From Taxillus chinensis (taxonomy: Eukaryota > Streptophyta > Magnoliopsida > Santalales > Loranthaceae), in contig CM042091.1 of assembly GCA_023512835.1 (NCBI GenBank), positions 4,468,348-4,532,347 on the forward strand: a stretch of DNA of 64,000 bases, read 5' to 3'. A program made the translations under genes and the position numbers. Positions 61,006 through 64,000 of this stretch are shown one piece after another; the first letter of the stretch is position 1; every line of letters starts with the position of its first letter. The notes beneath the pieces were generated by a model that did not search any database, was not told the origin of the DNA, and worked only from the letters and a program-made list of their open reading frames with translations.

Positions 61006-62549
61006 ATGGTGGAGTTCAACACAGAGAAAGTGATAGAGGAGTTCGAGGGCTTAACCAAGGATGCTGAAAGAGTTCAGAAAGAGATACTGACGAAAATTCT
61101 ATCAGAAAATGGCGAGGCAGAGTACCTAAAAAAACTGGGTCTCAACGGTAGAACTGACCCCAAGAGCTTCAAGGAATGTGTTCCACTCGCCGAGCATAAG
61201 GATCTGGAGCCTTATATTATGAGGATTGCTGATGGTGAAACCACACCAATTCTTACTGGAAGACCAATAACAACTATCTCATTGAGGTACTATTCCCTGC
61301 AATGATCGTTATATATATATATATAGCTTTGTTTAGGCTGGCTTTAACATTTAAATTTTTAACGTTCGATCCTTAGAAGTTTTTTTTTTTTTTTAAAGCT
61401 TGTGGTTATTGATCTGCTGGCATGGTATGTTTTACTGCAGTTCCGGTACCACTCAAGGCAGGCAAAAGTATGTGCCTTACAACGACGAGTTGATGGAAAC
61501 CACGGTCGAGATATATCGCATAAACTTCGCATTCAGAAACAGGTATATATATATATATTGGCTGGAGCTCATATTCAAGTGCTAAGGCTTTCTCAAAACC
61601 GACCATTTAAAGTAAATTTTTGCTTGCCTGTAATATTTAACCACAGACATGTACATATGTATGATATGCATAAAACAAATTGAGGGTCTGGTCTAACTAA
61701 ATATTGACAGGGAGTTCCCGGTTGGGAATGGAAAGGCCTTACAGTTTATCTACAGCAGCAAACAGTCCAAAACAAGAGGAGGCCTTATCTCAGGAACAGC
61801 CACCACAAACACGTTCCGCAATCCCAAGTTTAAGGATACGATGAAGGGACTGCTGTCTCAATATTGCAGCCCCGACGAAGTGGTGTTCGGTCCGGACTTC
61901 CACCAGTCCCTGTACTGCCATCTCCTGTGTGGTCTAATTCACAGGGAGGAGATCCAAATCGTGTCATCCACTTTTGCACACAGCATTGTCAACGCCTTCC
62001 GGGCCTTGGAACATGCCTGGGAGGAACTCTGTGCCGACATCCGGCGCGGAGAGCTCTCGGGCGTCAGGGTGACCGCGCCATCCGTACGAGCGGCCATGTC
62101 CAAGGTTCTGAAGCCAGACCCGGAGTTGGCTGGCTTAGTTCATGACAAGTGCATGGGTTTGAGGAACTACTGCTGGTATGGGGTAATACCACAGCTTTTT
62201 CCCAACGCCAAGTACGTGCATGGAATCCTGACCGGGTCGATGGAGCCGTACGTGAAGAAGTTGAGGCACTATGCGGGTGGATTGCCCCTGCTATGCGCTG
62301 ACTACGGGTCTTCTGAAGGGTGGATTGGGGCTAATGTCAATCCCAAATCACCCCCGAATCAGCCACCTTTGCTGTGCTCCCCTCATATTGGCTTCTTTGA
62401 GTTCCTCCCTCTCACTGGAAACGTCCATCAGCTGGAAGAGGCTGTCAAACACAAGGGCTCACAATGCCTCTGCATGGAGTCCAAGCCAGTGGGCCTAACT
62501 GATGTCAAGGTTGGGGAAGAGTATGAGATCATCGTCACCAATGTTGCAG
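61006..62549 (+). CDS. GH3: GH3 acyl-acid amido synthetase, JAR1-like; 3' end outside window
   Basis: Coding exons are 61006-61286, 61441-61542 and 61711-62549, all with GT-AG borders and in frame. They give about 407 residues from MVEFNTEKVIEEFEG. GH3 enzymes adenylate a plant hormone acid and conjugate it to an amino acid. The ATP-binding motifs are present: SSGTTQGRQK across the exon 1/2 junction, YGSSEGWIGANV, and VGEEYEIIVTNVAG at the end of exon 3. The blocks YCHLLCGLIHRE and GSMEPYVKKLRHYAG are closest to the JAR1 (jasmonoyl-isoleucine synthetase) subgroup as I know it, so jasmonate is the likelier substrate; an auxin-type function is not excluded. The last third (usual length about 575-600) must lie past an intron longer than 1.4 kb. 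No lesion is seen. Confidence 0.9.
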
Positions 62550-64000
62550 GTACACCCATGTTTGTTTGTTTGTTTGTTCCAATTCATGTTTATTTATTAT
62601 TATTGTTGAAATTAAGTCTTTCCCATATTATTATTCGTTGGATTGAAAGCTGAAAGTTGAGGTATCGGCCTGCAAAACATATATAATTAATATTTTAAAT
62701 TTAGGAGATTGGATTATGCCACATACTTTAAATCAGATTAACTGATTCCATAAAAATTCCTTATTCATATTGCATATGGTCTGGGAGCTTTTTGAAAACT
62801 GTTCATATATATAGTAGGTAGATACGGTTAAATTTAAAATTTTAGCTATATAACGAGCATCCTTCAAAAATATTTATTGGCCAAATTTGGAGAATCGGTT
62901 GATATTTGCCCGGTACGTACAATTTTTTTTTAAAATATTTGGCTATTGTTGCTCGGTTGTTATTAAGAACATAGGAACAGTTAATACGCACTTGAGCCAT
63001 TGTAGTTGTAGGCATATATGTAGCGTATTTAACTTTGTGATTTTTCAATAATTTAGCAGGGGATATGCTAGGATAACTTCTCATTCAATCTATGTGGGCC
63101 AAACTATACAACATATCTTTCGACACTTCCTGAAGTCAACCTTAATCTCTGTTAGGAGCGGGGTCCAGTTATAAATCAACTTTACAACTTTCACTTTTAA
63201 GTGACACTCATACGCACTAATTTTTATAAAATATATTTTCCTTTAAAATCTTAAAAACATTTAACTTTTAGACCAAAATTAAAAATTTAAAAATTTAAAA
63301 AAATAAGAGTAAGAATTTTCATATTTATAGGATTAATATTAATCATTTAAAGTTTTATTATTATATTTCATGATATACGAGTGCACTTTTAATTCATCAT
63401 AATAAATAAAATAATAACAAATAAAAAAATTGTAATTTAAATGAATTAAAAAATATATATAGCATAAACAAAATATATTAAATATTATATTATTTAATAT
63501 ATAATATTAAATAATACTCCCTCAGTCATTCGCCACATGCATTGTTTTGCAACAAGACTGACGGAAATATAACAAAGATAAGACACTATTTTTCACAAGG
63601 GAAGAGGATATATTTTTCTTGCAAGTTCATGTTCCCATATCAAAAAAAAAAAAAAACAAAACATAAAACTTTATGTTTTTACTGTCAATAGAGACTTATA
63701 GGGGACTCCACGGGGCTAGCCTAGTGGCAAAACGTAGAAAACTAAATGAAGTAGGACACTACATACCTAGGAGCTTCATGTGGTGCATGAAACCAAAAAA
63801 TAAAAATAAAAATAGAGAGAGACTCATAGGGGGACAAACATTAACTAGACGAAGAAACTTGAATAGTAAATACAGGACTAATTAAGTAAAGACTCTTTCA
63901 CATACAAAACACACTAAAAAAGCTTTCCCACATTCAATAAATGATTTTTTTGGATCAAATATTTTGTTTAATTTCCAACAAAGACAACACTTTTTTCCAC
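62550..64000 (+). other. last visible intron of the GH3 gene
   Basis: It starts GTACACC and no matching next exon is found before the window ends. AT-rich. At about 63515 TACTCCCTCAGTC resembles the terminus of a Stowaway-type element. At 63716-63726 TAGCCTAGTGG fits a Pol III A box as in tRNA-derived SINEs, but no B box follows. Both are weak. Confidence 0.55.

Noticed and set aside
63713..63775. tRNA-derived SINE head (A-box match TAGCCTAGTGG)
   Set aside because: No B box at the expected distance and no clear tail, so kept only as a weak note.
1..64000. CRISPR array, tRNA gene, or new multi-gene defence or metabolic system
   Set aside because: No regularly spaced short repeats, no cloverleaf sequence and no operon-like gene group were seen; the window is ordinary plant chromosome with abundant transposons.

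Overview
The window is nuclear DNA of a flowering plant, probably a eudicot. The evidence is spliced plant genes with GT-AG introns, plant-type U5 snRNA promoters, plant LTR retrotransposons and very AT-rich spacers full of (CT)n/(AT)n microsatellites. I cannot name the species.

Left part (1-26.5 kb): small genes, broken genes and repeats. It starts with a 1.7 kb non-autonomous LTR element flanked by 104-bp direct copies of its target. Next comes a decayed Copia pol fragment (about 5.9-7.7 kb), split by a TIR element with a TAA target duplication and an extremely G-rich interior. After these lie a frameshifted GEM-like GRAM-domain gene (9.3-10.3 kb) and an intact two-exon arabinogalactan peptide gene on the minus strand (10.9-11.4 kb). 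Two U5 snRNA genes on the minus strand (about 17.5 and 20.1 kb) each have an upstream sequence element, a TATA box, an Sm site and a 3' box. Between them is a broken RAD16-like helicase fragment. A small DUF7722-type protein gene (21.7-22.0 kb, minus), a degenerate tandem duplication (23.4-23.8 kb), and fragments of a GDP-mannose dehydratase and an unidentified exon (25.9-26.25 kb) follow.

Centre (27.3-33.1 kb): an apparently intact eight-exon gene on the minus strand encodes an ADNT1-type mitochondrial adenine nucleotide carrier. All eight exons splice in frame to about 356 residues.

Right of it (34.6-40.1 kb) is a 5.5 kb chromodomain Ty3/Gypsy element with near-identical LTRs but many frameshifts, followed by a second GC-rich TIR element (40.1-40.7 kb). 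From 44.4 to 56.9 kb, three head-to-tail Copia units share LTRs (LTR-I-LTR-I-LTR-I-LTR, minus strand). All three carry the same deletion of most of the integrase.

The right edge (59.8-64 kb) holds the promoter and first three coding exons of a GH3 acyl-acid amido synthetase, JAR1-like, whose last exon(s) lie outside the window.

I see no CRISPR array, no bacterial-type operon and no clearly new biochemical system. The most unusual structures are the shared-LTR Copia array, the 104-bp flanking duplication, and the concentration of transposon frameshifts at CTG/CAG/CCGG sites. That last pattern suggests base-calling error at methylated DNA rather than true decay.
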